Of a stretch of DNA of 64,000 nt, positions 22,241-34,330 are shown one piece after another (within the stretch, counting starts at the first letter, position 1; each line of letters opens with the position of its first letter). The DNA comes from Acheta domesticus (taxonomy: Eukaryota > Arthropoda > Insecta > Orthoptera > Gryllidae), in the NCBI GenBank assembly GCA_031308135.1, contig JAHLJT010003656.1, forward strand, positions 76,806,698 to 76,870,697, read 5' to 3'. The translations under genes were made by a program, and so were the position numbers. The notes beneath the pieces are model-generated. The model had not been told where the DNA came from and ran no database searches. It saw nothing but the letters and a program-made list of their open reading frames with translations.

Positions 22241-25200
22241 GAGCTCAAAATGAAACAGGACGCTGGTCCCTTTGTTTACGTGCACACATTTTTGCTCTGG
22301 ACATCAAATAAAAGGAGTCGAGGGCGGTTTCGCTTTTAATAAGGCATTTTGATGATGTAATTTAATATACGCGAGGTAAATGTGTCCCTAAAGGTTGCTC
22401 ACGGAGAGAGGCAGGTGTGGCGGCGAAGAGGGGAGCACACATTTCAATTACGGCAGCCACTTAAGCACTCGGGTGGTTTAAAAAGGATTGGCGACGACGT
22501 GTCTTAGAAGAGCTTTTCATTAGCTGTTTGCTACAAAATTTTTATTACTGAATATTTCCCATCATAAAAGGCTCATTTTATTATCGACTGCTAGAAATTC
22601 GGATTCAACTCTTCACTTACAAAGTTGACATTCTAATAAATAACATACCATTAGATCCACATTTAAATAATTTTAATTACTTTTGATAATATAATTTAAA
22701 TTCAGTTTCAAGTGTAACTGTACTTTGTTTTAGGGTGCTACTGAAATCATTTAAGGATTTTTCTTATCTTTCTGAGTCGTATGATCCATATGGATTCTTT
22801 TCATAAAGAATATCCATTGATTATGAGTAAGGTAAAGTCTCCTAATGTGGAATACGTTACTAAAGTGAAATACCGAAGTAAATACCCTGGAATGAGCTCA
22901 CGACTCCAAACAAAATTTGATAATTACTTCAAAGAGGCCCCTGATCGAGCGTTTTTGAAATTAAAGCTCTTGAGTGTAGTGGCAGAGCGTGTTTTCTTCA
23001 GATCATAAACAAAAATATTGGAGCAGTAAACAAAATAATTGTTGTTACTCGTATGCCGTAAGTATTAGAATAATAATCAATATACTATGTGTTAGTTGTG
23101 AATCTAAGGAAATATCACAGCGTATGTAAAGAACATTGAAGAATATTTTGACCGCGAAACAGCTTGAAAACAGTGTAGCCACAATGTCCCTAATGTGAAA
23201 CACGTGCATTGTCTCAATGTAGAATATTCCGCATTGGTGCTGTATGTAGTACAATGTATAGGTTCTTTCGGCTATATATATTAAGTTGCATTTTTTAACA
23301 TGTTACATTCTATACCGTATTGTGGAGATGTATGATCCAAGAGGTCAATTGATTTGGTCTCAGAGTCAGAAGTGTAAGACCCGGACTCATGTCTCAAGTG
23401 CAGGTAATCAACAAAGAATTTAGTCTGCAGGAGTTGTCTGTAATATTAAACCAAATATATATTTTTGCTTAAATAAACGTTGTTCTAGACGTTAATACAT
23501 TTATCATTTGCTAAAAAAAGAAAAAAAAACATTCACTGTTCCACATCAGGAACAGGGTACACCTAATGTCGATCTATGTAGAAATTTTTAATGACGAAAT
23601 ATCGTGAAGTTCTAATAGATTTAAGAGAGCAGGATTAACCACACGTGTTTATAAATGACTAGTGTCTACACTAGACTTCAAATTTACGCTTATTTGTGAA
23701 GTTGCAGACGAAAGTGTAAAATGTATTCCATCTTTGGGCACTTAAGAATTTTCTGATTGGCTAAGGTTTAGAGTGACGGTGTATAGCAGGATATCCTGCT
23801 ATGGTTCACTACAAACAAACATGCATAGCTCTTGGCAAATATAAAACGTTTCAATTAAATTTTCAGAAAAATGTTTAACTTTATTTTCACAGTAAATAGT
23901 TATTTATTCTTCCAGAATTTGTAAACCTTGCATATTTCATTGGTCGTGGTAAGTGCAGAACGAATTGAAACAATATCTTTGACGATTTCGATATTCCGTT
24001 AAGTGTTAATGCAGTACTTTTCTATTGTAACTTTTCTACTCTTTCCTTGTGCGAGCTAATCGCTCAGTTTCAGATAGTATTGCATTCGCAGTGGTTTATT
24101 AACTGTCAAAATAAACAAACTAAAACTTTCATTTGAATATTAGTTTCCAACTTGTGCACAAAACAACGTGCCAGATCTTGAGTTGCAAAATTAAGCGTGA
24201 TTGCTAAAATCATACGTGCATATGTATATAGGGAAAATGTCATGCGTTGCCAAGTCTACTGACTGTGTACGTGATTTGCCGAAGCTGCGTGCGTTCTGCG
24301 TAGTGCAAAGCACATTTTATTGAGGATTCACTCGAGTGAATAATGGGATAACAAACGTAAAATACGCAACAGAGGATATGCTGTTGTATTTCTCTGTACC
24401 CGGAGATTTGTATCGATGTAAGCGACCTGGAAATTAAATTACGCGCCTATATGTGGAGAATATTGAAAAAGACATTAAACCTCTCGAATTAAAATGTATG
24501 AAACAGATTTGAAGGGAGAGAATTGTGTTTTATTGCAGCGATGTTTGGAGATATTTAGGATTTTCCCTCGCTACAAACAATATGCACATTAAGCACACAA
24601 AACCCCACATGTTGCTGAGTTACCCGCCCCTACACCAAATTATCAGTTCTTAAATTAGTAGATAAATTATGAACGTTAAAATTGTTACAGTAATTAAATA
24701 CTGTGAATTATCTCGTTTGTTTTCAGAAAATTAGCAGAACATTTATACACCACGGTTGCTTATACTTTACAACTAAAGCTCCATCAACGGAGTGGATATA
24801 TTACCTCTTAACCAAAGGTCATAGAATATAAAACTAAAATAATTTATTTTAACAATATATATTACTGCTATATACTGTTATACTTACTACTATACAACAT
24901 ATATTACTACTATTACTACTAAACTGTATATATTACTACCATATATTTTATAGTAGTAATATATATTATTACTATGTTTTATACGTATTTAATAATAGTT
25001 ATTTTTTAATAACTGTGAGAATCACAAAACTACTTAAGATTTTACGACTTTTAATGGTTTTTCGTGCATCTCTCATTAATTTCCACCACGCGCAGAAATC
25101 GAAAGAAAATTGTGCAGCCTGCAGCCATTTTAAATGAGTCTATGGTTTTGTTTCATACTCGAAAAAAATTGTGCACCTTCTGTCGATATGAGAGATGTCT

Positions 25201-25654
25201 ACGGTTTTGTTAGAAACCCAGAAACTCGAGAAAAATCCGAAAACAATTAAAAAGGTTTCGATTTCGAGCGTGTCTGAAAAATGCAAAAAACTGAATTAGT
25301 TTTTCACTCTCCTCTAATACTGCTCGTACCAACGGAATTCTCCATCACCGTTTATGACACAGCACACTTCAGGCAGCGGCAAGATTCCAAGGAAGAGGCC
25401 GCTATCCGTTAAATATTTGCTATCCATGTATTGCGTTATGGAACAGAAATATTTTTGATATTTTTAGCATGTAAAAAGTTGTACTGTGTGCATACTCTAA
25501 GTGTTATTCCAGTATTTATGAAGATAGTTCCTGCTAAAATATTTAATTTACGAAAGTTTTTATTTGTTCTTGAATTGTGTACGTGCTATATTTTGGGAAA
25601 CGAGTTTGTGAGATTTTATTCAGCAACGTATCTGCTGCTACAGGCCACTAAATT
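22241..25654. other. AT-rich DNA without a supported gene
   Basis: A 75-codon frame at 22781-23008 has normal composition but no recognised domain. A perfect 20-bp palindrome lies at 23783-23802. A region at 24857-24975 of TATATTACTACTA motifs folds back on itself. Otherwise I see nothing. Confidence 0.5.
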
Positions 25655-25820
25655 ATCATTTCCGAACGAAGTTTCTTGACCTAAATGTACTGTGATCACC
25701 GACTTAGAGCAGGACCATCGGACGAAAGGGTATGCGAATCATTTCCGAACGAAGTTTCTTGACCTAAATGTACTGTGATCACCGACTTAGAGCAGGACCA
25801 TCGGACGAAAGGGTATGCAA
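25655..25820. repeat. Near-perfect 83-bp tandem duplication
   Basis: The unit beginning ATCATTTCCGAACGAAGTTT is repeated immediately (25655-25737, 25738-25820). It is essentially identical, differing only at the last bases (GCGAATC versus GCAAATG). The origin looks recent. No coding role is apparent. Confidence 0.95.
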
Positions 25821-26404
25821 ATGACCTTGAAATTAGTTCTGCGCATGCAGATGGGCCGATTCTATTTCCAGAGACCGTTACGATACTTCATGATAAAGCT
25901 ATGGATTGTGCCTAGCAAAACGTTGGTATTTCTTACAGAGACATTTGTTGTATTATTAAAAAACTATATTCCATACGGGCAGAAGAGCAGTCTGCACATT
26001 AATTTACTTTTAAACCAAAATCATAAATTATTCAAGCAATGTTGATCTTACAAAATGGATTTCCCCCATGGTAAGATGGTCAAAAAGAGATTTAAATTTA
26101 TTTATATGAATAAATATGATACCAAATATAATTTTATTACATTTGTTTTCCATCTCCAAGTACTTGTTATTTTTTTGACAACTCTGCCTTTGATCTTAAT
26201 CGGCCGCGACGCCAGCCGCTAGCAAAAATTGAAAGATTGACTTTACTTCGCCCTAGACATGCAACAAAACTCACTCCCTGAATGCGATAATGATCGGTAT
26301 CTCTTACTAATCAGACGTCCACAGGATAATGCTCATGATGAGCAGAAGTAAGCATGACTTTATCTAAGCAGAAGTAAGCATGACTAAATCGCATTTGAAC
26401 ATTG
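25821..26404. other. AT-rich spacer with a short duplication
   Basis: The 18-mer GCAGAAGTAAGCATGACT occurs twice near 26341-26383. No gene is seen. Confidence 0.55.
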
Positions 26405-26876
26405 ACTGTTTCGTGTTTCTAGGCGCGTCAGCCCGTAAGTGTAGTGCGTGTTCTTATCACGAGAGGTGACGGTGATCATCTCCGCTGATTTGTGAGATGC
26501 GACACCGACCTACACGTCGGATTGCGGCGTTATCCCTAACCCAGTATCTCCACCAGTGACGTTCCGCCATAGCTGGGAAAAGCTCCACTCCCCCGACTAG
26601 TCTGTCTGTGATAGTGTAGTTCATCTAACAGTGTAAGAAAGGAGTGGGGATAGGACAAATAAGAGAAAGGAAAGGTGTGGTCCGTTTGTTAAAGTCCTGT
26701 TCACCCAAGGTACGTCCGCCATGATGGTTTTTTTTTTTTTTTTTTTTTTTTTTTGCGAGCGGGGCAGCTATAGTTCTCGAGCCAGTTGTCGAATCCAACG
26801 TGGGGACTGGAACCCTAGGACCTCCAGGTGGGAGGCACAGCACTGACAGCAGATGGTACCCTGAGCCTCCTAGGTC
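26405..26876 (-). mobile_element. SINE1, minus strand, with internal poly-T
   Basis: The 3' end (CTAGGCGCGTCAGCCCGTAA) is at the left and the tRNA-like head at the right (GGGGACTGGAACCCTAGGAC, CTGAGCC). Part of the core is replaced by a 27-base T run (26728-26754), possibly from an inserted poly-A-tailed sequence or slippage. Confidence 0.75.
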
Positions 26877-28380
26877 GGGTTGATCATTGGTGCCTTGTAC
26901 TCGTCGAACAAACGGCGTACTCACAACACGCTCTCTCTTCATGCACAACATAACAAAGACTGAAGAGATATGTAATGAAAACGCCAGACCATTGAGACTG
27001 CCTTTCTGATTAGAACTGACTGATTAGAAAGATGGGCATGTAACCTATTAACCGACAAGAGAATATGCCTTGTCCCTATGGCGTCAACATGATTTTCTAT
27101 TCGCCAATGAATTGTTCCTGCTGCTGTGTGTGCTCGTAACTACCGAAAATAGAAGATACAATCTACCCTTGTTGGTACCGTCTGAAGGAGAACAGAGGAA
27201 GGATATAATACAGTAGCTCAAATAATATAGTGGTAAAATCTTTTTTAAGAGTTCACTATTTGTTTTCTTTACTACAGTGGAGTAAGCCTATACAAATTGT
27301 AGGCTTCAGTAGTAGTTTCTTGTTTATTACTTAATGTATTACTTCATTATTAATTCTGATTGAACTTCAGTACACTTGTTTTATTTTCTGTATTTCCGCT
27401 AATGTTAAAATATTATTGTGACTCGTGGTCATGTGTATGCCTGCGAAAATTAGCAATGTATGCCTGCGACGTAATGCAAATATTCAGAAGGCAATATCAA
27501 TGACACCGCTTATTAGCCATTTTCACAATCTCCAAGGGAGGCAAAATTTTCTTCCCAGAACAAAATCAATAGAAATGCAATTTTGTAAATGCGTGTTAAT
27601 ATTGAACTCTAAATTCTAATAGAATTCCAAATGACAGAAAAAACTCAGCAAACATAAATTCAATTCTCATAACTTCTGCTACTTCAACAGCATGGGTAAA
27701 AAACCGTATAGCTCTTCTTTAAATATCATTTTGATTTGCATATAAGATTCGAGTTGTAGTGAAGTACGGGCGATCTTGCATCGAGCACACAACAAATGTT
27801 GTTCAATGAAGCAGCACCTCCTCCACCACGATCTCCCTCCACTTCGTCCACCACTGCCTTCACCACCGCCTCCATCACTCGTCTCAGCCAGGGCATAACG
27901 CTCAAGTACAAAGGATATTGGTACGCGATTTATGGTGTACTTCATGTTCGTGGGAACAAAAACTACCACAAGCGAAGGACCAGTCTCGTTATATCGTTGT
28001 ACCGAGAGAAGGTTTTTGTCTACTTTCAAGTATCCGTGGATGGCTGAATTTGTTGGCGGAACCACCATGGCAACCCTTCCGCATTTCTTGCGAATCACTC
28101 CGGCATAATTTTGCGAACCACCAACGTTTGAAATTACTCGCCGCTTCTGAAAACGAAAGAGAAAAGAAACGAAAGACAAGAAGGATGGGAAACGGCATGG
28201 GGCAAAAATCAAATGACAAAGTGCGAAAGACAAAGGGCAAGGGCCGAGAGCCCAAAGGGCGGAGAGCAGATAGTATGTAGGAGGAAGAGAGAGCGACAGA
28301 AGAACGCGAAGGATGAGTGAGAAAGAAGTCAGAGCGCGAGACGGTCAGAAGCCAGGGCATGGAGCCATTCGGGGGTGTCC
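26877..28380. other. Non-coding DNA, no gene seen
   Basis: AT-rich to 27780, then a mixed region to 28380 with a frame of up to 184 codons on the minus strand. That frame includes CCACC-type low complexity around 27810-27890 and no recognisable domain. Confidence 0.4.
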
Positions 28381-29230
28381 ATTCGCTGTGCGTTGGCAGC
28401 ACCGCACGACGTGCAAATTAACCCGTTGCCCCACCCCTCTCTCCCGCTCTCTGGACCGGCCCCGGCCTCCCCGCTACCCCACCAGCTAGGGCGCTCGGCT
28501 GTATTTTTCTGTCGGACTTTCTTCGACTGACCTCCCCCATCCCAGCTGTAGGGTTCACAGAAAGACCGTGAATTCCTCTGAATTCCACTCGCCGCTCCGC
28601 CTACAGCACTTGTGCCAGCGCTGTTGCTCGCTTCGTGTCACATTGGCTTCTTTTCAAAGAGCACATACGCAAGGAAAAGTAATTATCTGGGAGGTCCAAT
28701 ACACGAATATATTAACCACAAAGAGTTTGAATTGTCACTTAAAAAATCTCAAAAACTTTCATAGGTTTGTAGCTCAAAGACGATAAACATCAAACAAGTC
28801 TATATGACGCTTTCCTATATATATTCCTTCGTGTTTTTCTCCAATGAATCGATGCCGGGTTTTAGCTCGGCTCACGCAATTTCTTCTCATGCGTTCCGAC
28901 CTCTCTCATTTTGCGTGTGTTTTCTCTCGTCGTCCTCAGCGTCTCCTCCGTGCATTCACACGCAGCCTTTTCAGTGCCTCCGCTCTCCTGCCTCACCCCA
29001 CCCCGGCCTCCAAGGCTATTCGCTGCTTCGCTCCGCAGTGCCGCCGCACCGCGTCGCGCCCGCCAGAAAACGAAGTTGCTAATGGGGACATTCAGAGAGG
29101 CCGCGCGGCTAAGCATCCGCATGCCACCGCCTCCGCCGCCCTCCACCACCTCCTCTTCCGACTCCGCCGCTCCCGTCGCCTCCGGCCCCTCCCACCCGAC
29201 GCGAACATAGGCTCCGCCGCCGCCGCCGCC
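28381..29230. other. CpG-containing GC-rich region before a minisatellite
   Basis: Two GC-rich blocks (28381-28640 and 28900-29230) flank an AT-rich patch. The second has GCCGCC runs and grades into the 72-bp and 37-bp repeats. No exon is assigned. Confidence 0.4.
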
Positions 29231-29233
29231 TTC

Positions 29234-29377
29234 ATCATCGCGTGCGTGATCGCGTGCATGAGCGCCTTGATCACTGCCCGCGTCATCGCGTTCATCACCT
29301 ACTGAATCATCGCGTGCGTGATCGCGTGCATGAGCGCCTTGATCACTGCCCGCGTCATCGCGTTCATCACCTACTGA
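29234..29377. repeat. Perfect 72-bp tandem duplication
   Basis: The unit starting ATCATCGCGTGCGTGATCGC is repeated head to tail (29234-29305, 29306-29377) without visible differences. Confidence 0.95.
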
Positions 29378-29389
29378 ATCATCGCGTAC

Positions 29390-30290
29390 ATCCCCACCTG
29401 CATCATCGCATGCACGGCCGCCTGCATCACCGTTCACATCATCGCCTGCAACACCGCCTGAATCACCATCAGCCATCGCCGCCTGCAACACCGCCTACAT
29501 CACCGCATCTGTATCACCGCCTGCATCATCGCTTGCATCACCATCTTCATTACCACCTGCATCATCGCCTGCATCACCGCCAGCATCACCACCAGCAATC
29601 GCCGCCTGCAACACCGCCTGCATCACCACCAGCCATCGCCGCCTGCAACACCGCCTGCATCACCACCAGCCATCGCCGCCTGCAACACCGCCTGCATCAC
29701 CACCTCCATGACCACCTGTATCATCGCCTGCATCACCGCCTGCATCACCACCAGCAATCGCCGCCTGCAACACCGCCTGCATCACCACCAGCCATCGCCG
29801 CCTGCAACACCGCCTGCATCACCACCAGCCATCGCCGCCTGCAACACCGCCTGCATCACCACCAGCCATCGCCGCCTGCAACAACGCCTGCATCACCACC
29901 TCCATGACCACCTGTATCATCGCCTGCATCACCGCCTGCATCACCACCAGCGATCGCCGCCTGCAACACCGCCTGCATCACCACCAGCCATCGCCGCCTG
30001 CAACACCGCCTGCATCACCACCAGCCATCGCCGCCTGCAACACCGCCTGCATCACCACCTCCATGACCACCTGTATCATCGCCTGCATCACCGCCTGCAT
30101 CACCACCAGCGATCGCCGCCTGCAACACCGCCTGCATCACCACCAGCCATCGCCGCCTGCAACACCGCCTGCATCACCACCAGCCATCGCCGCCTGCAAC
30201 ACCGCCTGCATCACCACCAGCCATCGCCGCCTGCAACAACGCCTGCATCACCACCTCCATGACCACCTGTATCATCGCCTACATCCCGCC
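29390..30290. repeat. 37-bp minisatellite with higher-order structure
   Basis: The basic unit is GCCTGCAACACC-GCCTGCATCACC-ACCAGCCATCGCC (37 bp). A variant segment starting CACCTCCATGACCACCTGTA interrupts it at 29701, 29897, 30056 and 30252, at spacings of 196, 159 and 196. That equals 48 plus 4, 3 and 4 basic units, so whole higher-order blocks were duplicated. Because 37 is not a multiple of 3, the overlapping 137-221-codon frames are not conserved protein. Confidence 0.95.
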
Positions 30291-31060
30291 TGCATCATCG
30301 TGCGCCTCAGCGCCTAGATCATCGCTTGCGACGCCGCCTCTTCCACCGCCTCCGCTTCCACCTCCTACACCTTGTCCGACGTCTCAATGTCCTTCACTGG
30401 CTCCATCGCCTCCGACGCCTTCCTTACCCCCGCCTCTGCGATCCCTCTATTTTGACACCCCCGCCCCGTCGACCTCGCACGTCCTTTCACCGTCTCCACA
30501 GTCTACCCTGCTTCCGTCAATTTCACCGCCGCCGCCTGCTCCGCCGACTCCACCCCTATCGCTACCATTGTCACCGCCTCAGTTGCTGTAGATGAGCAAC
30601 GCAATCCTTTCAACAGCTGCCCTCGCTTTCTATACAAATGCACAGACACAAAGAATAGTAATGTATTGTGCTGTAGGTCTTGTTTGTTTCTTCCGTCCTA
30701 CCACCAAAAAATTGACAGTTAATGATCAGGTTAAGTCAGAATTAATGTACAGGGTCCCGCGAATGTTCTAGGTTTGATTTTATTGCATCTCAATTTTTGG
30801 AAATAATTTTAATTTATAATGACATTGGTGTTGCGTGTTGCCTATGTTTTAATACGAGATGTTGGTATCGCTGACGTATCATCGACGAAATGCAAAATCA
30901 TAAATCTGTTTATCACTTCCAATTTGGTCATTATATCAATGGTATTGAACAAAGTAAACAATACTATAAATATCAATACAACGATAAGCGTTTCTCCTAC
31001 GGTTGTCAATATGTAAAAACAAAGATTATAAAAGCACTAGAGGATCCCGGCAGACGTTCT
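30291..31060. other. C-rich tail of the minisatellite, then AT-rich DNA
   Basis: Irregular CCNCCN sequence to about 30595, then AT-rich sequence without a gene. Confidence 0.5.
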
Positions 31061-31490
31061 GTCTTTATCTCCCCTTTCTCCTTTCCTCTTCCTTTCTCTC
31101 TCCGTCTCTCGTCATTGTCTCTCTCTCGTCGTCGTCCTTTTCTCGTCGTCGTCTGTCTCTCACGCCATCTCTCTCACGGCGTCTCTCTCTTTGCCGCCTC
31201 TCTCTCCGTCTCCCTCTCCTTCCGTCTCTCTCTTTGGTCTCTCTCTCTCCGTCTCTATCTCTATCCGTCTGTGTTCCTGTCCCCGTCTCTGTCTCTCCAT
31301 CTCTGTGTGTGTCTCTCTTTCTCCCTCTCCCTGTCTCCGTCGCTCTGCCCCCGTCCCTCCCTTTCTCCGTCGCTCTCTGCGTCACCCTGCGTCTCTCTGC
31401 GACTCGCCATGTCTCTCTGTGACTCTCCGTGACTCTTCGTGTCTCTCCGTGTCTCGCCGCGTCTCGCCGTGCCTCGTCGTATCTCTCCAT
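31061..31490. repeat. CT-rich repeat, (CTCTCTCCGTCTC)-like
   Basis: Irregular tandem CTCTCTCCGT and CTCGTCGTC motifs on the + strand. The minus-strand Arg/Glu-rich frame is compositional. Confidence 0.85.
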
Positions 31491-32192
31491 GTTACAACAA
31501 AACTAACGTGGTATTACAACAAAATTAACAACACCTTAATCTTCTGGGTGAAAAACATGTAATGCCAACTTACATGGAGATCGGCCACACTGTGTCGGAG
31601 TTTACCGCTCTTATATTTTCTCGTGTGTACTAGTGAAACGTCAGGTCACGCCGTGTACAAAACTCCTTGTAAAGCAATTTGTCTGAAAATCCCTGTCGAA
31701 ATTCGTGTTCCTTTATCAAACAAAAATCTTTTCTGCTCTAATTACGTTTCCCCGACACTACCGCTAGACCACTACCTCCTCTGCTCCTACAATGGCAATA
31801 GTCGAGGCCGCCTCCTACGACGCTTCAACCACAACTGTTGTTTGTACCGTCTTTGCCCCGCCTCCCCTATGGCCCAAGACCCCGTCGCATTGAACCCTAT
31901 ATCTCGGGCTCCCGCTTCTACCCCCGTTGCTTCCACACTCATTTTCATGTGCACTAGTTCTATTTCCAGCGTCGCTGCGAACGCACGTCCTTTTGCATCA
32001 GCACTGCGGGTGATGCGCGGGGATGGGGGAGAAGCAGGACTTGTGACGGGCGTCAGCTGTTGGAGAGCTGTTGGGAATCAGGACGTGGGAGTAACAGTTG
32101 AAAGTGAGTGTGAGTAGGGAGGGTGGTGGCGGTAAGGGCTGGGTTGGTGGGAGAAGTGGTTGTGGGGGAGGTTGTACAGAGAACGGTGGCCT
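31491..32192. other. Mixed-composition DNA, no supported gene
   Basis: A 164-codon frame (31623-32117) has ordinary composition but no recognisable motif, no promoter and no partner exons. I do not call it. Confidence 0.4.
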
Positions 32193-32995
32193 TGATTGAT
32201 TGATAGATTTGTTTCTGGGCGCGTCAACAATTGAATTGAATTGCCTATTTTACGTGGCGAGACTCAGGCTCCTTCACCACCTAGCGGAGAAAGAAGGTAA
32301 TCCTTGAGCGACGAAACAGGCGAATTGAATTTGGCTCAGAGGTGTCATTTGGGCTGGAGGATATTTTACATGCAGTATATCTACTAACATGGGACAGCCG
32401 GCTTTACTTCCCCTCCGAAGGAAGGCGTACGATGGATTTTTCCCCCTTAAAAATTCACGGCTTCGATCGCGTTTTAACCCGCGAACTTGGGTATAACAGT
32501 CCGATACGCTGACCGTACACCATCGCCGCTGCTGGTGTACAATGGTCATTGGTCCTGATAGCGAACTGAATGTTTCATCACGGAAGGTAGAGGTGTATGA
32601 AGGCCCGTCCTATATGTCGACCCCAGGTTTCTCTCCCCGTGTGACACCGCCTCAGACGGGACAAGCTCTAAACTCCCAACTGGTCTCCTGACACGTATGG
32701 TAGTGTAGTGCATATAAGTGTGTGTAAGTAAGGGGTGAAAATAGAACGAGAAAGAGAAACGAAAGATCGCTGGCTGTCCGTGGCCCGTTTCTTAGGTTAC
32801 TGCTTCTGCATTCGCGTGGCATCGATCGTAGAAAACACGGAAAACTACCGATCAGAGCAGGCGAACGCTAGAATTCTCCCTCGATCAGCGACTGAATTCA
32901 ATCTTGCTAAATAGCTAGCATCTAGATTCCGCCACCGTCGGGACTCGAACACTAGGATGTCCCGGTCAGAATCGCCGCAGTGACAGTTATGACGA
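32193..32995 (-). mobile_element. SINE1, minus strand, interrupted near its 3' end
   Basis: The GATTGATTGAT tail and GGGCGCGTCAAC lie at 32193-32231. The remaining body and head run 32540-32993 (GTAAGTAAGGGGTGAAAATA, ACCGATCAGAGCAG, GGGACTCGAACACTAGGATG). The gap is filled by a second SINE, which therefore inserted later. Confidence 0.85.
32237..32532 (-). mobile_element. SINE2 nested in SINE1
   Basis: On the minus strand the head reads GGTGTACGGTCAGCGTATCG with B-box-like AAGTTCGCGGGTTAAAAC. A body with CTTCCTTCGGAGGGGAAGTA and AAGCCGGCTGTCCCATG follows, a pattern I recall from dispersed arthropod tRNA-SINEs. Near-matching ACAATTG and ACAATGG at its borders may be target-site duplications. 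Confidence 0.65.
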
Positions 32996-33111
32996 AGAGA
33001 CGGGGGTGGGTAGAGAGGTGGCCGTCATGTTAGTGAAGATGCAGACGGTGGAGGTGGGGTGAGGATGGTGGGGTGAGATTGGAGTAAAAAAGGTGGAGTG
33101 AGATTAGGGTG

Positions 33112-33780
33112 AGGATGATAGATGTGAGGATGGTGGATGTGAGGGTGGTGGATGTGAGGGTGGTGGATGTGAGGGTGGTGGATATGAGGGCGGTGGAAGT
33201 GAGGGTGGTAGATGTGAGGGTGGTGGATGTGAGGGTGGTGGATGTGAGGGTGGTGGACGTGAGGGTGGTGGATGTGAGGGTGGTGGATGTGAGGGTGGTG
33301 GATTTGAGGGTGGTGGATGTGAGGGTGGTGGATATGAGGGCGGTGGATGTGAGGGTGGTGGATGTGAGGATGGTGGATGTGAGGGTGGTGGATGTGGGGG
33401 CGGTGGATGTGAGGGTGGTAGATGTGAGGGTGGTTGTGTGAGGGTGGTGGTGTGAGGGTGGTGGATGAGGGGGCGGTGGATGTGAGGGTGGTGGATTTGA
33501 GGGTGGTGGATATGAGGGTGGTGGATATGGGGGTGGTGGATGTGAGGATGGTGGATGTGAGGGTGGTGGATGTGAGAATGGTGGATGTGAGGATGGTGGA
33601 TGTGAGGGTGGTGCATGTGAGGGTGGTGGATATGAGGGCGGTGGATGTGAGGGTGGTAGATGTGAGGGTGGTGGATGTGGGGGTGGTGGATGTGGGGTCG
33701 GTGGATGTGGGGTCGGTGGATGTGAGGGTGGTGGATGTGAGGGTGATGGCTGTAAGGGTGGTGGATTTGAGGATAATGGG
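33112..33780. repeat. 15-bp G-rich minisatellite, (GATGTGAGGGTGGTG)n
   Basis: About 44 units of GATGTGAGGGTGGTG with point variants. The period is divisible by 3, so every frame stays open. This explains the VDVRV-repeat frames on + and the HPHIH, PPPSH and TTLTS frames on -. The + strand is rich in GGG and GG runs and could form G-quadruplexes. Confidence 0.97.
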
Positions 33781-33849
33781 GCGAGGGTAATGAGGGCGAG
33801 GGTGATGGGGGCCATGGTGATAGGTGTGATAGTTGTGGCGGTAAGGGTG

Positions 33850-34330
33850 GGGGGATGAGGATAGCGGGGCTAAAGGTGGCAAAGATAAGGGTGTTCCGAG
33901 TTAAGAGTGATGGCGGAATGGGAAAGGAAGCGACAGTGGAGATAACTGTGAGAGTACTGTCCGAGGGAGTTAACAATGAGGACGGCAGAGGCGAGGAGCG
34001 TGGCGGAGAGATAGAGAACGACGAGAGAGGGAATGGCAAGGAAGTGGCGAGGACGGCGGTGTCGGTAGTGAGGACGGCGAGGGCGGCGGGGTCCTCGCTC
34101 CGTCCGCAGTGGCAACGACCAGGCCCACGCGCCGCGGGCGCCTCTATTAAGAGCCCTGAGCTCCAAATGAGAGGTCGCCGGAATGGCTGCCCGCGCACGC
34201 TCAAAATTCGCAGCGAATGCGCAAAGGTTGCTAGACGCCCCGGACCGTTGCCGTGCGGAGTCCGAGTGGCGGGGAATGCGTACGTGCAACTGTTGGGGTG
34301 CGAGATGCCTCGGAAGGCACGTACTCACCG
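33850..34330. other. CpG-rich segment beside the minisatellite
   Basis: GC-rich with undepleted CG, such as CCACGCGCCGCGGGCGCCTC near 34126. Open frames on both strands lack recognisable domains. It may be an unmethylated island. Confidence 0.45.

Noticed and set aside
22781..23008. 75-codon frame with ordinary composition
   Set aside because: No domain, promoter or splice context. Length is expected by chance in 64 kb.
25655..25820. CRISPR-like repeat
   Set aside because: Only two adjacent units with no spacers, in a eukaryotic context.
29242..30317. Long His/Arg/Pro- and Thr/Ala/Cys-rich frames
   Set aside because: They follow the 37-bp minisatellite, whose period shifts frame each unit. 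No conserved protein is implied.
33104..34204. Minus-strand 366-codon open frame (His/Pro/Ile repeats) and its partners of 261 and 285 codons
   Set aside because: The period of the DNA repeat is 15 bp, so all frames stay open on both strands. The peptide is a product of the minisatellite.
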